From: Rhizoctonia solani
Lineage: Eukaryota > Basidiomycota > Agaricomycetes > Cantharellales > Ceratobasidiaceae
Reading direction: 5' to 3'
Assembly: GCF_016906535.1 (NCBI RefSeq)
Contig: NC_057373.1
Coordinates: 744,001 to 808,000, forward strand
DNA length: 64,000 nt
This document shows positions 1-11,941 of the stretch, one piece after another. Below the pieces are notes generated by a model. The model worked only from the letters and a program-made list of their open reading frames with translations, had not been told where the DNA came from and did no database searches. Within the stretch, counting starts at the first letter, position 1. The number at the start of each line of letters is the position of its first letter. The translations under genes were made by a program, and so were the position numbers.

Positions 1-719
1 ATCTATAATGAGGATCTCTTGGAGATAATGGACTCGAATGTATTTAGTATGAGGTTCTTTTTTTATGTATCTTGTGTGCTTTGTGTGATTGGAGTGGTTT
101 CAGTGACTATGTGCTTGGGCACTCGCTCGCTTCTGTCATGCGAAGTGTGTAGGTTGTCACTATACAGACGACGCTGCCGCACATTGCCGAGCCGCCGGTT
201 ACAGCATGTTTCTCGAGCACGGACATCATTAACTTATCAACGAGGGCCAAATTCCCTCTTGATGATCTACGGATCGTCATTAGGCGATCATTGTCAGAGA
301 CAAATTCAGCGCATGCATGTGTTGTTTGAGACTTACATGGAATACTTGAGGTAATTCGTCAACGACAACTCGAGGCCGCGCGCGTTGTGGTTAAGTCCAT
401 ATGTGCTAGACCTGGTATTCATCGGGATTGATCGGTTGGGGTGGTCATATTTTGATTTCAAGTAGGAATCGCTATCCGTTTGGTTTTGATTCAGCACTTT
501 TCTATCCTCACTACTTTTAGCCAGCCATCAGGCCGGTGTTAAGATGAGCTCTCCTTTCGGTGTGTCTGAGTCCGTGCTGAGCATTGACAAAATTGGTCGG
601 CTCTGTGGCGTAGCTCTTGTTGCCTTCAAGCAGGGGGAAGGATCTGATAGGGTCAAGACAATGGTAGTTAGGAGTTGAGCTTGATTGTATTACCCACCTC
701 GTTATACTTGTTATTCTTC
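1..719. other. No supportable gene
   Basis: I see no conserved protein, RNA or repeat here. The open frames are short and have no family signature. The right part (about 520-719) may hold decayed 3' exons of the inhibitor-like pseudogene that follows, but I cannot align it with confidence. Confidence 0.4.
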
Positions 720-984
720 TCATCCGTGCAAGCCAGAAACTCCGTACTGTTTCCCGATATATGTGATCGGGTCAAAAGTTTGATACTGTTGTTCATTGTG
801 CTTGCATGGCTCCCTTACGACAAACTTGAGACACTTCTCTTTCAGCCTTCACGCGTTCAGACGCTTGTGCGCATAGTTCGACAGGATGGTCAAGTCCGGA
901 CAGAGTCATACACAACTAGCTACAAAAGTCTCTTGCGTGGCACAGCATGTAAGTATAGCCGTCGGATAGAGTTCGAGTATTCAT
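720..984 (-). pseudogene. Decayed beta-trefoil inhibitor-like copy
   Basis: A relic of the small protein family at 1306-1948 and 9686-10321. Read on the minus strand, the first exon begins with an ATG at 984 and resembles the start of the copy at 8751-9371 (a Ser-Asp-Gly/Asp-Tyr-Thr-Tyr stretch followed by Arg-Asp), but a stop codon follows after about 18 codons. The second-exon relic (about 720-800) matches the other copy at nucleotide level over some 70 bases (the block at 9085-9150), including the Tyr-Ile-Gly-Lys-x-Tyr-Gly segment, and then hits a stop. I infer a dead duplicate. Its 3' limit is unclear. Confidence 0.5.
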
Positions 985-1305
985 ATCTGAAAGCGCAAGG
1001 GGCGGACGCCAGGAAAGATAATGAAGGAGATGAAGTGGTGGTTCGTGGTCTTATATATGGTATCATACGGCGCATGCGTTTCAGGGATCAAAGCGTATAA
1101 TCTCCTTTTGCAATAAATCTGCAAATTAGCGGTATATGCGCGGCCGGCCATACATGATTTGTACATTCAAGTGATAGTGCAAGCAAAGATTGAGAGATTG
1201 CTGAGAACTTCGCTGGGTGGAATGATTTGAATTGTTAAGTCATTTCAGTTTATTCAGTTCATACATTTGTACAACATCGAAAGCGGCGTATTTACGGGGG
1301 CCCTT

Positions 1306-1948
1306 TTACTCTTCCAAAGGCTTGAGCTCCCAAAGGGGAGCAGGAGGAGCATCGGGAATCACAGGGATAGGAACAAGTATCAACTTTCCATTGCCAATAT
1401 AAGTGCCATTGCCACAGGCCATTCGAGCTCACAACTCACCTCTCTCTGTTCTCCAGCTCCCACATAGAGGGTGGCTCCGATAGGCTGTTGAGTTGGGGCA
1501 ATGCTGTTCAAAGAATGCCCACTTAGCGCTTTCATATATCATCAATCAATCAACGTACGTGAAAATATGTCTCCCTTGACTTCCCTCTGAGCGTTGCACT
1601 CTGAACAGTTTCGTACCGTCCAAGATGATGGGCCCTCCAGGCATAGGACTTTTGAATCCATAGCTCCAGGATTCACCAGGTCTGGAACTGATTGTATACA
1701 CGTCACGCCCTTCCTCGGGAGCGATTTCAAACACCCACTAAGTGATAGAAAGGTTCGTATTAGTTGACGAGTTATTGTAACCAAAGTGCAAAAAAACGTA
1801 CTTGTTGCTGCCCATAAAACTCAGGCCTGTTGGGATCGAGCTCGATCGGTCGATCAGGTCCTTTACCGGTAGCATACATACCCCCAACAAAATCTTGGTC
1901 TCCCTTGCCTATGAACCGAACAAGATATCGACCAGGGCGTAGAGACAT
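1306..1948 (-). CDS. Beta-trefoil protease-inhibitor-like protein
   Basis: A small cytosolic-type protein with no signal peptide, about 140 residues from four exons. It starts MSLRPGRYLVRF, has YATGKGPDRPIEL near residue 30, then a second exon starting W-V-F-E-I, and ends with a Pro-rich segment (VPIPVIPDAPPAPLWEL) before TAA. This order (GRY start, WxxxP second repeat, Pro-x-Trp-x-Leu end) is like fungal beta-trefoil protease inhibitors (MEROPS I66/I48/I85: cospin, clitocypin, macrocypin), which block serine or cysteine proteases, often in defence. The family call is from sequence style only; a ricin-B-like lectin is the main alternative. Introns lie near 1738-1801, 1512-1565 and 1412-1470, all with GT...AG ends. 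The frame is intact. Related copies lie at 720-984, 8751-9371 and 9686-10321 on the same strand. Confidence 0.55.
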
Positions 1949-2966
1949 GACACTTATTAGAGACTACTGGAAGAAAGAGGGCCAGGTGCAATGCTGAGGA
2001 GCTGGTACAGGCCTTAACTCACATTCCATTGAGCTTTTGTAGGCCTTGACTAGGTTGGCTCATCACCACCCCAGATCATTATCGGAGTGCAAACACCCTG
2101 CTGAACGCTGGATGACATATGCAAAGTGCCAACGGGGGTGTAGAAATGTATTGGAGAAGGACGGGCAGGCCGAGCCTAGATCTCTTAGCTCCAACCCATG
2201 CACGAAATACCAGGCTACTTGCCTGGATTAAGTGCTGCGCGTGACGTTCTTTTGTATGCCATTATTGAACAAGGCATGATGAGCAGCTCCAACATCTCGA
2301 TTAGGAACCGAGAAAGATTGATATCGGATCGCTCCGGTGGGTTGTAGTGTTAATGTTCTGGGACGTGAAGTAGGGTGTGGTTGTTGTCGATAGTGGATTT
2401 ATATGCATGCACTTAGGGGGAGCTATTAAACACCAAAATACCAGCAAGGTCATAGGTTAGCGTCGTCTGGTCAGCAGAAATAGCACAGATGTTTTAGCAG
2501 CCAATGATGCAGTCTTTAGCTGGCACGGTCGTATTCTGACATCTAGTAATTAGATCAAATTCTCTACGACCCCAGATCTTTATCTCAATGCATGGAAGTC
2601 CTGACGCCATTTGGCACTGCCCATCCGAACCTTGAGAACTTCAAGAGCAGGTCCACATGAATTCAAGGGCACAACTATCATGATCCCAAGACAAATATGT
2701 ATCGTTGTCAAACTGCATATGTATGAATAACCTAAGCCCACATTCATTTATACTTAGTCAAGGTTTATTGATAATACCCTCCTATGAAGGTTCAATGGGC
2801 TATAATCGGTGGGTGTACTACGTAGATAACCTCGTCCCTCAGCTTTAGTAGAAAAGGACCAAGAAAAAGCTGCCTGTAAGACCATATCCACATGTATCTC
2901 AACACACAACTGACCATCGGACGCAACACGGCTCTACTGCTGCTGGCAAAGGATAGCAAAAGTAAT
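1949..2966. other. Intergenic, nothing recognised
   Basis: About 1 kb between the inhibitor-like gene and the tRNA. There are no frames with family signatures. It probably contains the promoter of the minus-strand gene ending at 1948. Confidence 0.5.
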
Positions 2967-3047
2967 TGGTCAGCGGGGGGGTCGAACCCACGACCTTCGA
3001 GTTAACTAATATTAGCTCGACGCTCTAACCAACTGAGCTAGCCAACC
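2967..3047 (-). tRNA. tRNA-Ile (anticodon AAU) with short intron
   Basis: The minus strand folds as a full cloverleaf. The acceptor is GGTTGGC pairing with GCTGACC plus discriminator A; the D arm is GCTC...GAGC; the anticodon stem is TCGAG/CTCGA; the T loop is TTCGACC with a GTGGG/CCCCC stem (one T-C mismatch). The anticodon-loop region is 14 nt instead of 7. Placing the anticodon as AAT at the usual position and the intron one base after it gives a 7-nt intron (TTAGTTA). No CCA is encoded, as expected for a nuclear gene. The isotype call rests on this placement and on similarity to fungal tRNA-Ile(AAU). Confidence 0.9.
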
Positions 3048-3473
3048 TTGATATTGGTCCAAATAGAGACATTATGATTACTTGCTTTATCCCCATAAAC
3101 GCTCATAATCAACGATGCTATTCTGATCGGTCTTTACGCCCGATGTATCAAATTCGATCATAAACATACTCGGCTGAAAAATCTCTTCAACATATATATT
3201 CACCACCACAGCCAGATCGAAAAATCACAAAAAAACACAACAACAACAATATGACAAAGCACACAGAAGAAAAAACGAACTCGAAAGACACTAGACAGAT
3301 AAGAAACCCAAATATATAAACACCCCAGGCCAAAAAGAGTCCATACACCACGTGGGAAACATGCGAGCGAGGTCGGATCTGGATATCACTTGTTCGCGCG
3401 CGAGACCAACACTGAATCAAATGTAAGGCTTGATCCGCCCCTCTCTCTCTCTAGGAAGCACATGTACAAAGCT

Positions 3474-6400
3474 TTACATCCCTCCGCGAGGTGAGGGCAT
3501 AGGCGGAACCGGGACGTTTGTACTGTGTGCATTCCAGCTCACATGATGGAAACTTTTCTTTTTCCTCACGCTTGCGTGATAGGCTGCTCGCACCGCGCTC
3601 GGCTCTTTACTCGCGCTCGCGGTGTTGGTCGTCGCGCTGCTCGTGCTTCCCGTGGGGGAGAATAGACCAGTAGATGTGGATCCAGACGAGGACGGACGGG
3701 TGGGTTGATGCTGCTGTTGGTGCGAGTGATGAGAGAGCATGGGGGGAACGGTGAGTGGGAATATGCTCCTGTAGTGCGCTTCATTCGAGGATGGAGTGCG
3801 GGCTCGGGCGGGTGGTACGCGTGCTTGGGGAAGAGAATCCATGCGCGCCTGCCAGAGCTTGCGGTTCGTGGCACATTGCTCTTTTATGGGGCTCAGTTCT
3901 ACACAATACAATTCGCGTTAGACAACTTGAATTATATGCGGGGTTTAATGAAAAAGAAATGAGACGTACGAGGAATCACATCCGCCGTAGCATCAAACAA
4001 CGGTTGGGTGAAAATGTCAATAAAGTTGACTTGGCCTTGAGCTTGCTGTTTGGCCCCGTTGGCGATATCTACATTGACGACCGTGATGGGCAAATCCAGC
4101 TCTTGCTCAAACGTCGCTTGGCACGCCCATTCTTCGAGCAAGACCCGAGACCAGTGTTCGGACACTCCATGAGGACGAGTCTGCCCACAACCCATAAGAA
4201 CAAAGATCGATGAAGGGGGGGGGGGGGGATTGAAACTCACAGGGTTGGAAATATCACCGCACTTGATCAGCGCCTGACAAATCATTAACCGCTCTTCGTC
4301 CTCGGGGACCTTTCTCAGTCCTCCGGTCGAATCAGACGAGGCGTACTCCTTGAACCGCTTGATCCAGTCGAAATGGACGCTCATGTCCGTCGCGAGAACC
4401 GTTTGAACGAGCAGCCACCTGAAGCCATGCGGCTGCCTGAGGCCGGACTCGTTGGACGACTTTTGCTGCTGTTGGTACGTCGCATTGAGACCGGGTGAAG
4501 AAGCGTACGAGACGAGCCCGGCTTTGCCCCCGCTTGGGGTTTTGGTCGGGAGCGAGGGACGGGTTCCGAGCAGGTGGCCCATGCCGTACTTGTGCATAAG
4601 TCGGAGGAGAAGCGCGCAGTGGAGTTGTTCGAGGGATGATTTGTGATCGAATACGCGTGAGAGAGGTGTGTCCGCATTTGTCTGCACCATATGCATTAGA
4701 CATAGTATAATCAAGTTAGTCCAGGCTCACCATAAACGCGTTACTCAACCCCGGGTGGCCAACATCATGCCCTACAGCGGCTAATAACAACGCAAAGACG
4801 TCCACGTTCCGAAGTATACCGATCCGTCCCTGGGTCTTGGCCCTCCGCCACTTACCACTCGCGCCCATTTGACCCGACCCAACCCCGGCGTTTACAAACT
4901 TTGAACTTGAGGCACCCTTGTTCGCCTTGGACAGGATCTGAACTGGCGGGACGACACCTGCCCGACACAAGAACCAGTACACAGCCTGAAACACATCTAG
5001 CGCATGTTGGAAATTGTGATACTGATTTTGAGTCCGATAGATCTTTCGCACCGCTCGCAGGAACGGGGGAATTTGGTCTGTCATTCCAATTTAAGTTGTT
5101 TATTTTTTTTTAATTTGACCTTCGTTGGTTCCTGAACATCACACAAAAAGGGGGGGGACTCACCATAACAGACGCCCACATCCTCCTGCAAACCATCAAT
5201 TTGAAACGCAGCTTCGAACAATAACCCCGCGCAAGCAAGGACGTCCTCGTCTGACAGCTTGTGGGGTTCGAATTCCCATCGGTCAAGGAGAGAGATGAGG
5301 TATTCGCGGTGGGCAGGATCAGGAGTTGGGGATGTGTAGGTTGGGGGTGTGCCGTTTGCTTGGGGTGGGTCATCGACAGAGTAGGCAAAGGGAATGTGAG
5401 GATCCGAGGCCGAGTGCGGACGGCCGAGTGGGTATGGGGACGCATGAGGGGGCGAAGCGTCGGAAGTTGCACCTTCAACTGCAGCTCCGGTTTGGGTATA
5501 CATCTGGGACAATAGCTCGGCGTACCTATGCGAACATGAATTAAAATTAAAACCGTGAGCAATTTTGAGACTTACATGGCATCGCTTTGGATTGGGATTT
5601 TGGAAGTAGGGCTATCCGCTTTGGCCTTTCCCTTGGCCTTTGCAGAAGGTACACCGAGTGAGAGCTCTTCTTCTGCGCCGGCCCAACCACCCCATCCTCC
5701 ACCGTGACCGGCGACACCGCTGAGGGCTAGGGCCAGACCACCAACATCGACACTTCGGCGACGAACACAGGGGGGCAGAGCAGGCGCATAGATATGAGGA
5801 CAAGAATAACTGGCTCGGGCACCTAGATGCGGTGGGGGTGGAACAAGAGGAGCGAGCGAAGGGAGGGAATTCATATGGGAAATTGAACTCTCGGGCGGAG
5901 GTTGATATGATGTAGAGGCAGCAGGCAGGGATGCGAGAGACAGAGAAGGTTTAGAGGAATGCAAAGACATGCGTGGAGATATAGAGTCGGAGGGCTTGGT
6001 CAAACCTGGTTGCTGTGTGGACCGCGCATTGGGCCACGGGCGCACCTTTGTCAACGAGTGGCGGACAGAATCGGGTGTAAACGGCGGCTTGAGTATTTCG
6101 GTGCAGCCCAATGCCTCGACTGCGTTGCGGATTTGCGGCGGGAGCTCGGCGGTCGAGGGAGTGTAGGCTGTGTCCACGTGAGCAGCGTGCATAGGTATAG
6201 GTCATAGATAGGACTTACCCACTACAGGAATCCCAGTGCCCGATAGCTCATAGACCACTCGTTTTACGTGGGCGATGACACGCTCGACGGCAGCAGCGCT
6301 CGCATTGCCAGATAGCTCGATGCTGGACACCGGCCTCGGACGCCGCGGGGCAGCCGGCTTTGGGTCGGGGGCAGACCAGGCAGAGCCCATCGGGGGAACG

Positions 6401-6789
6401 AAGCAAATAGCAGAGGGAGTAAAAAGAGTGTCGTGGGCCTCGAGCGGGGCGAGAACAAGTACAGGAGGGCGGTCAGGAAGAGTAGATAGCGACATATTAA
6501 CGCTCCGGACGGACAGATCGAGGACCGGGCCTCCTTTGTCCGCCATCCCGCTCAGCGCTACCACTAGTCCTTCCGCGCCCCCCAGTCCCCCTCCCCGAGT
6601 CCGTGCTCCCGGCAACGACCCTCGGCTTCGATTTCCCCCTGGCGTCCCACCCGTCCCCGCCACTGTCCCACCCGCACCCCCAGACAGCGACAGCATCATA
6701 TTCGCCGACAAGCTCGATCGTCTCGAATGCTGCGGCGACTCGCTCGACTGCACAGTCAGCAACAGCACGCTCTCGCCACCACCACTCAT
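3474..6789 (-). CDS. PDE2: Class I 3',5'-cyclic-nucleotide phosphodiesterase
   Basis: Hydrolyses cAMP (possibly cGMP) and so damps PKA signalling. The C-terminal half carries the metal-binding PDEase I signatures in order: HNFQHALDVFQ, then VGHDVGHPGLSNAF, then KCGDISNP, then SEHW...EEW. A helix-rich tail ends the protein. Introns interrupt the catalytic part after NAFM, after SNP and after DVIP. The first about 350 residues are low-complexity (Ser/Pro/Gly), with a segment reading IPVVAYTPS...LGCTEILKPPFTPDS that looks like the end of a receiver domain. The family usually has about 320 catalytic residues; this protein is much longer. The chosen start is the ATG at 6789. The frame stays open and protein-like to about 6850, so an upstream exon starting near 6930 is possible. 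No frame breaks were found. Confidence 0.93.
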
Positions 6790-6930
6790 ATCGTCGAGTC
6801 GTAAAAAAAGTTCTTGCCCTGGTCTCGGCTGCGTGCTCGACGACCTCTATGCCCAAGCCCCGATCGCAATCAAGGGTTTCCCACGTGGCCCAACCCCCCG
6901 GCCACTTTTTACGCGAACCCGTTGACTCAT

Positions 6931-8750
6931 ATCACCGCTGGTCACGTTACATTCTCACTCGTTTACTTGCGAACTTGCGCCCCGATTTCTGTCTGGCCAG
7001 GGGCGGCTATATACTCTGAATCCACCCACTACATGAGCGAGTCTGGGATATGCTACGAGACTAGGTATCACCCGCTAGCTGTTCGACACGAAAATCTTTC
7101 CGAAGTTTGAGCCACGTGAGTTGGACAGTTATTCTCGTACACTGTCGATCCTCCGCCCGCCGGCACGACACCAAACGTGGCGCCCGTGCCTTGCTCTCAA
7201 TGCGCCATCTCACCGTTACATTAATTCACCCATGTATGCGTACTGGGTCAAATACACTCGATATTTCATCAGTTCGCATCCACCTCCTGCAATAACGGAG
7301 GCAATTAAATTTAATTATCACCCCCGACACGTAACTCTATTATTTTAATCTACCCCTATTTAGGATCTCCCAGTCCCGTTAAGTCCGTACAGCCACGTGA
7401 AAGGAGAGCAAAAAGTACCCGCGAACCGTCGATCGTGCAGGATCGATCGGTCAAAAGGAGGTGCCATGTCTAAAATTCAACCCAACTTACTCTTCCATAG
7501 ACACCTAACATCCCTTTTCATCGAGTAGAGACAACAATCCCAAGCCATCTTCTCGGTCCCGAAACCCACTTTTTAAGCACCTGTACGTAGATGTATCAAA
7601 GACAAGCCAGCTTAGTCTGGATCTTAATAAAATTGCGGCCCCGTCTCAATGACTGTTGTACTTGATACTGACAGAATTTCAAACGGGCATCTGTGCCCGT
7701 ATGCTCAAATCCGTCTGGTCTTGCGGTAGCGAAGAGCTAAATTGCGCATACAGGCATTGTTCTTCTCGAGTTCTACGTTCAGCCACCAACTATTAGGCGC
7801 GCGATTCGAAGAAGCCCGGGTGGAGGCTCACGTCATGAGCTTTGTGTATTGGTGAGCTGATGACATCCAAGTTGTTTTTTAATCATGGATACAAGTGGTT
7901 ACAGGGTTTGACACAGGCTACAGTATCGGGGAAAGAACTCGAACCACAGTCAGATATAATCACATATATATCAAATGTAAGGTTCCCCCTCACCCACTTT
8001 CATCAATCTGACATTCTCGAAGTTGAGAGGTTGTGGAGACCTCTCACATTACGAAACCGAGTAGATCCTGAACTCGTTTCTGATGGCGAGAAAGGATCGG
8101 GGGGTGGGTAGCCTACTCCACAGTTCCTTGGCCCATCTCTCAATTATTGCGCAATGGTTTGTCAAACTCTCGTTGTGCGAGCCTTATCCTAGGACGTTTT
8201 AAGCGTTCGAAAAAAAAGAGTCGTCTTTACACGAAAGCAATCACATGCGTGAAACGCTCAATTCACCAATTTGTCTGCCCCGATCCTTCCTGGGGATCTA
8301 TCCCTGCCGAAACATAACCACCATCCCAATCCAGTGCCCAAGAACCCACGAGGTGCTCTTGGTTGTGTCGTTACAGCTAAGAATATGTCATAATTTCTTT
8401 TGCGGAAGGACTTGGTATTAAAGTGTGCAAGTGGGCACTTGGACGCTCAGGAACATAACAGGGCCACGAGGATCATTGGATCTCGAGCGATGTTGCGAAT
8501 GTGTTTGATACGGTATCGGGCCTCAGGGTAGCTGCGTATACGTTTTAAGAAGACTTGTGTATCCTGAAAAGCTCATATTTGGGCTGTGTTGACACCTTAG
8601 GACGTCATGTCTTCCATGGGATGTGCGGGGATTATACATATAGGATGGTTGTTACAAACAGAAAATATTTCTCATTCATACACTAAAGGTACAAGGAGGG
8701 CGAACCACCGTTTTAGTTTTGTACAATTTCAGATTCAAACAACGCGGAAC
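6931..8750. other. Intergenic, nothing recognised
   Basis: About 1.8 kb upstream of the PDE gene. The first 400 bases are C/T-rich on the plus strand and probably hold the PDE promoter. No coding frame with a family signature and no repeat were recognised. Confidence 0.45.
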
Positions 8751-9371
8751 TCAGTAGACAATACGATCCAGGTACCACCGTGGAAGTTCATCCCACAAAT
8801 GACCCTCTTGGAAGAGTCGTATGACAACCTGCATAAAACAAGTGTGAACCTTTTCTTTAGCATATTTCAACCGACTACCCACCTTGTTATTGACCACATC
8901 AAGACATTTGTGTCCCCCCGTGGTCGGTCCCGACAAGGCAATTCTGCATTTTGCCTACCGTTACAATAGTTCATGTATTTCATCCTCCAGCTTACATGTA
9001 CTTCATTGGCTCCTTTTCCGGTATAAATATAAAATCAGACGGTTTACTCCCCAACATCACAGACTCCTGAAGTCCCGGATCGCGCGAGGCAGAAAATCCG
9101 TAGTGTTTCCCGACATATGTGGTCGGATCCAATATTTGATAGTGTTGTTCTTCGTCCCTGCGTTTGACTGTCCACTACTTTTGGTTCGCTGCATGACTCT
9201 ATTACAACAGCTTGGATAGCTTACTCCTTGGATGTCCACGAGTTCGGGTACTCGCGGGTGTAGTTCGATAGGCCGGTCAGGTCCAGACCGGGTCGCACAC
9301 GACTGGCCGATGAGGTCTTTTGCATAGCGCAGGATGTAAGTATAGTCGTCGGATGGGTTGCGAGTGCTCAT
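8751..9371 (-). pseudogene. Doubtful inhibitor-like copy, probably frame-broken
   Basis: A third member of the beta-trefoil inhibitor-like family. Four exon-like blocks are visible. The first, from ATG at 9371, holds RSGPDRPIELHPRVPEL, close to GKGPDRPIELDPNRPEF in the intact copy. The second holds YVGKHYGFSASRDPG. A third short block follows, and a last block ends LPRWYLDRIVY before TGA, matching the Pro-x-Trp-x-Leu end of the family. The first intron (donor near 9228, GTAAGC) joins exon 2 out of phase, so the gene is either dead or missing one base. Nucleotide similarity to 720-984 is clear. It lies just downstream of the copy at 9686-10321. Confidence 0.5.
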
Positions 9372-9685
9372 CTCTGAAAGCAAAGGAAAGAAGTGTGGAG
9401 GAAGTGAAGTGGGGGGTTCATGGTTTTATGTCATCATAGGGCGCATACATTTCAGGGACCAAGGGCGTGTATCGGGCTCCCTTTTGCAGCGTATCCGGAG
9501 CTTCGACGAGTATACGAGTGGTTTGTAAATCTGAACCATGAATAGAGCGAGGTTCAAGGATATCGGCAAAGACTCGGCCAACCGTACGCAAAGTGTTTCA
9601 AATCATGATTGTTTCGTTTTATTCAGTTGGGACAAAATCACACATCAATGCCAGCAGTCATGGCTTTACAAGGAGCCTCTTAACT

Positions 9686-10321
9686 CTACGGCCGTTCGAG
9701 TTTCCATAGAGGGGGACAGATATCGGGTGTGATTGGAAACATCGTTATTTCCAACTTGATATAGCCAAGGTGAGTACCACCAGCGAAAGTACTCAAATTT
9801 ATCACTTACGCGCTCGTCTTTGACTCCCGCGTAAGCGGCGGCTCCCACAAGATCCACATCCAAAGTAAGGCTGGGCGAATTAAATAAATTCAGAATCTAT
9901 ATCTACTATTATATAGTGAACTTACGTGTAAACGTTCTGTTCTTGGTGCTCTGATTTTCTCAGAAAAAATATTCCCGTCGATTCATCCGATCCAGATAGA
10001 AGGATAGGCCCGTTACCTTGGAACTCTCCGTAGCCCCAGGATAATTCTTTCCTTTCGTCAGAGTCCAAAACAACTCTGTATTTGTCTTCCGCTATGTTGC
10101 CTGGGAGAAAATTCCACTGAAGTCACATAGTAACTATATTAGTAAGGAGGCTAATGAACTTTAGACACGAGTGAATGTACCGTTTGTTGCTCCTGCAGGT
10201 CTGGAGCAAGAGGCTGAAGCTTGATTTGGTTTCCGATTCCATCGGACGTGGCATAGATACCCCTAGTGTCTTCTGAATCACTAGTGCCTAAAAACCGAAG
10301 GTTATATCTTGCGAGGGACAT
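9686..10321 (-). CDS. Beta-trefoil protease-inhibitor-like protein
   Basis: A paralogue of the gene at 1306-1948: a similar start (MSLARYNLRFLG), YATSDGIGNQIKLQPL where the other has YATGKGPDRPIEL, and a last exon ending in a Pro-Pro-Leu-Trp-Lys-Leu segment before TAG. Four exons with introns at corresponding places, including one just before the last about 20 codons. There is no signal peptide. The likely role is inhibition of proteases, as in the mushroom I66/I48/I85 families, but this is inferred from overall pattern and not from a defined inhibitory loop. The end was chosen because the last exon, in the frame matching the paralogue, closes at TAG 9686-9688. Confidence 0.55.
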
Positions 10322-11435
10322 GGTGCTTAGTAAAGATAGCGGAATTGAGGCGAGTTTAGTGAAATGGTGAGTCACTGGTGCGGATTCTGGCTCGCGCTCG
10401 ACTGGGCTTTTATACGTCTTCACTGGGTTAATCTACCATAGACCTCGAACCCCCACCGGACGCATATAATCTTTCTGAATACTTGGTGACACGCGTGACA
10501 AGGTTATGGGGTCGTGGAAGTGAATTGAAGAAGGGGGACATGTCTGGCTGTGGGTCTCTCGGCCTCGGTCGAGACATGAAGTGCTAGCGTACTTGCCTCT
10601 ATCGTGCATTGGCCGCAGCATCATGATGTATTCTATGTTTCAAAATGGACAATCATCTCGATTGTGTACCAGAGAACACTAATATTGGATCATTCTGGTG
10701 GATATAGTGTTGTTGTTTTGGGAAGCGAAGCGGGGCGCGGCTAGGGTTGATAGTGAATATGTACATACATACATGCATATAGCCAAGTAAAGTCGGCAAA
10801 GTAAGGGGCAGCGCTATAAGCCGCTACTTTCTGGCCAGTGAAAATAGCGTAAGTTACTCGTGCGGCCTGTGGATATAATGTTCGGCTGATATAGTTGCGT
10901 TCCGATACCTTCCAATTGGGTGCATTCCCTATGACCCCGGATCTTTATCACAAGGAATGGCGGTTCCAGGCGTAATTTTGCATGGATTGGACGATGTTTT
11001 GGGGCATGAGCACCTGGTTCGGCCTCCTAGTTAAATATCCAGACTCCCTCATGATAGCTAGCAATAGATCTTCGACTTATTCAAAGCCTTGGGTAGAGAG
11101 GAAAGAATCGCTGTACTTGGGGTGCCGGGCCCAGGCCTGCAAGTGTGACCTGGGTTAGGTTTCTTCCCTGCTACATGGCGCCGTACTATATCCCAGGATT
11201 GAAAAGTGATTGCGGAGGCTTGTTCGCTTCCGTCGCGGTGACCGAGACCGCTCCAACCACACTGTAAATAGCACATAATAACCCACACCATCTGCACGGA
11301 GAGATTCGAATGGAAGCAACCAAGTTGCACGTTACTAGCGAACGGTGTCTCTCGCTTGGTATGGAATGCAGGTATGATCATTGGATAGGGGTGGGGGAGC
11401 TTTATGATTTGGTTCCTTTAGTCACCGAGGCTCTT
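10322..11435. other. Intergenic, nothing recognised
   Basis: No convincing coding frame. It contains a short microsatellite-like CATA run near 10764-10777. Otherwise featureless to my reading. Confidence 0.4.
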
Positions 11436-11576
11436 CTCTACGGGGCCCCGAAAATCTCGGGAGCGCTCCGGGACTCGCTATTGTCGGCGAGCATTCCGGA
11501 TCCGTCGGATCCTAACGAGGAGGTTCCCAAAACTGGAGCACTGTAGAGCGCTCCCGGGTTTTGGGCCCCCGTAGAG
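11436..11576. repeat. 141-bp inverted-repeat element (MITE-like)
   Basis: The left arm at 11436-11468 (begins CTCTACGGGGCCCCGAAAA) and the right arm at 11546-11576 (ends GGGCCCCCGTAGAG) are imperfect inverted complements over about 31-33 bases, around a 77-bp GC-rich centre. The element is more GC-rich than its flanks. I see no clear target-site duplication and no coding potential. It may be a miniature transposon or a single-copy palindrome. Confidence 0.6.
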
Positions 11577-11941
11577 TTGTACAGTAGTCATAGTTAATCA
11601 GCTGTATGCCACTAGATACGGACAATGAGCGTACTACAATCAGAACAAACTCGAACGCCTTGGAGAGCGGAAGGAAAGAAGACAAGAGGCATGAAGGAGA
11701 ATGGAGCATGCGGCGAAAGGGAGAGAATGGATAGCCAAAATGATAACGAAGGTGTCAAGCCGTACAAAGGTAATCTTTATGCTATACCACTACGCGTTCA
11801 TAAACCCACATAAACAGGAGTTCGATGACGCCATGGGACGTATAGCTAACAATGGTAAGTGTGTACTAAGAGGCAAAGCCAATTCTGAGTTAGCAATGGG
11901 TTAAAACTAGACTAGGTCCACGAACTAACTCAGAGCCGGGA

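Noticed and set aside
10764..10777. CATA repeat as a functional repeat
   Set aside because: Too short (about three units) to be more than chance.
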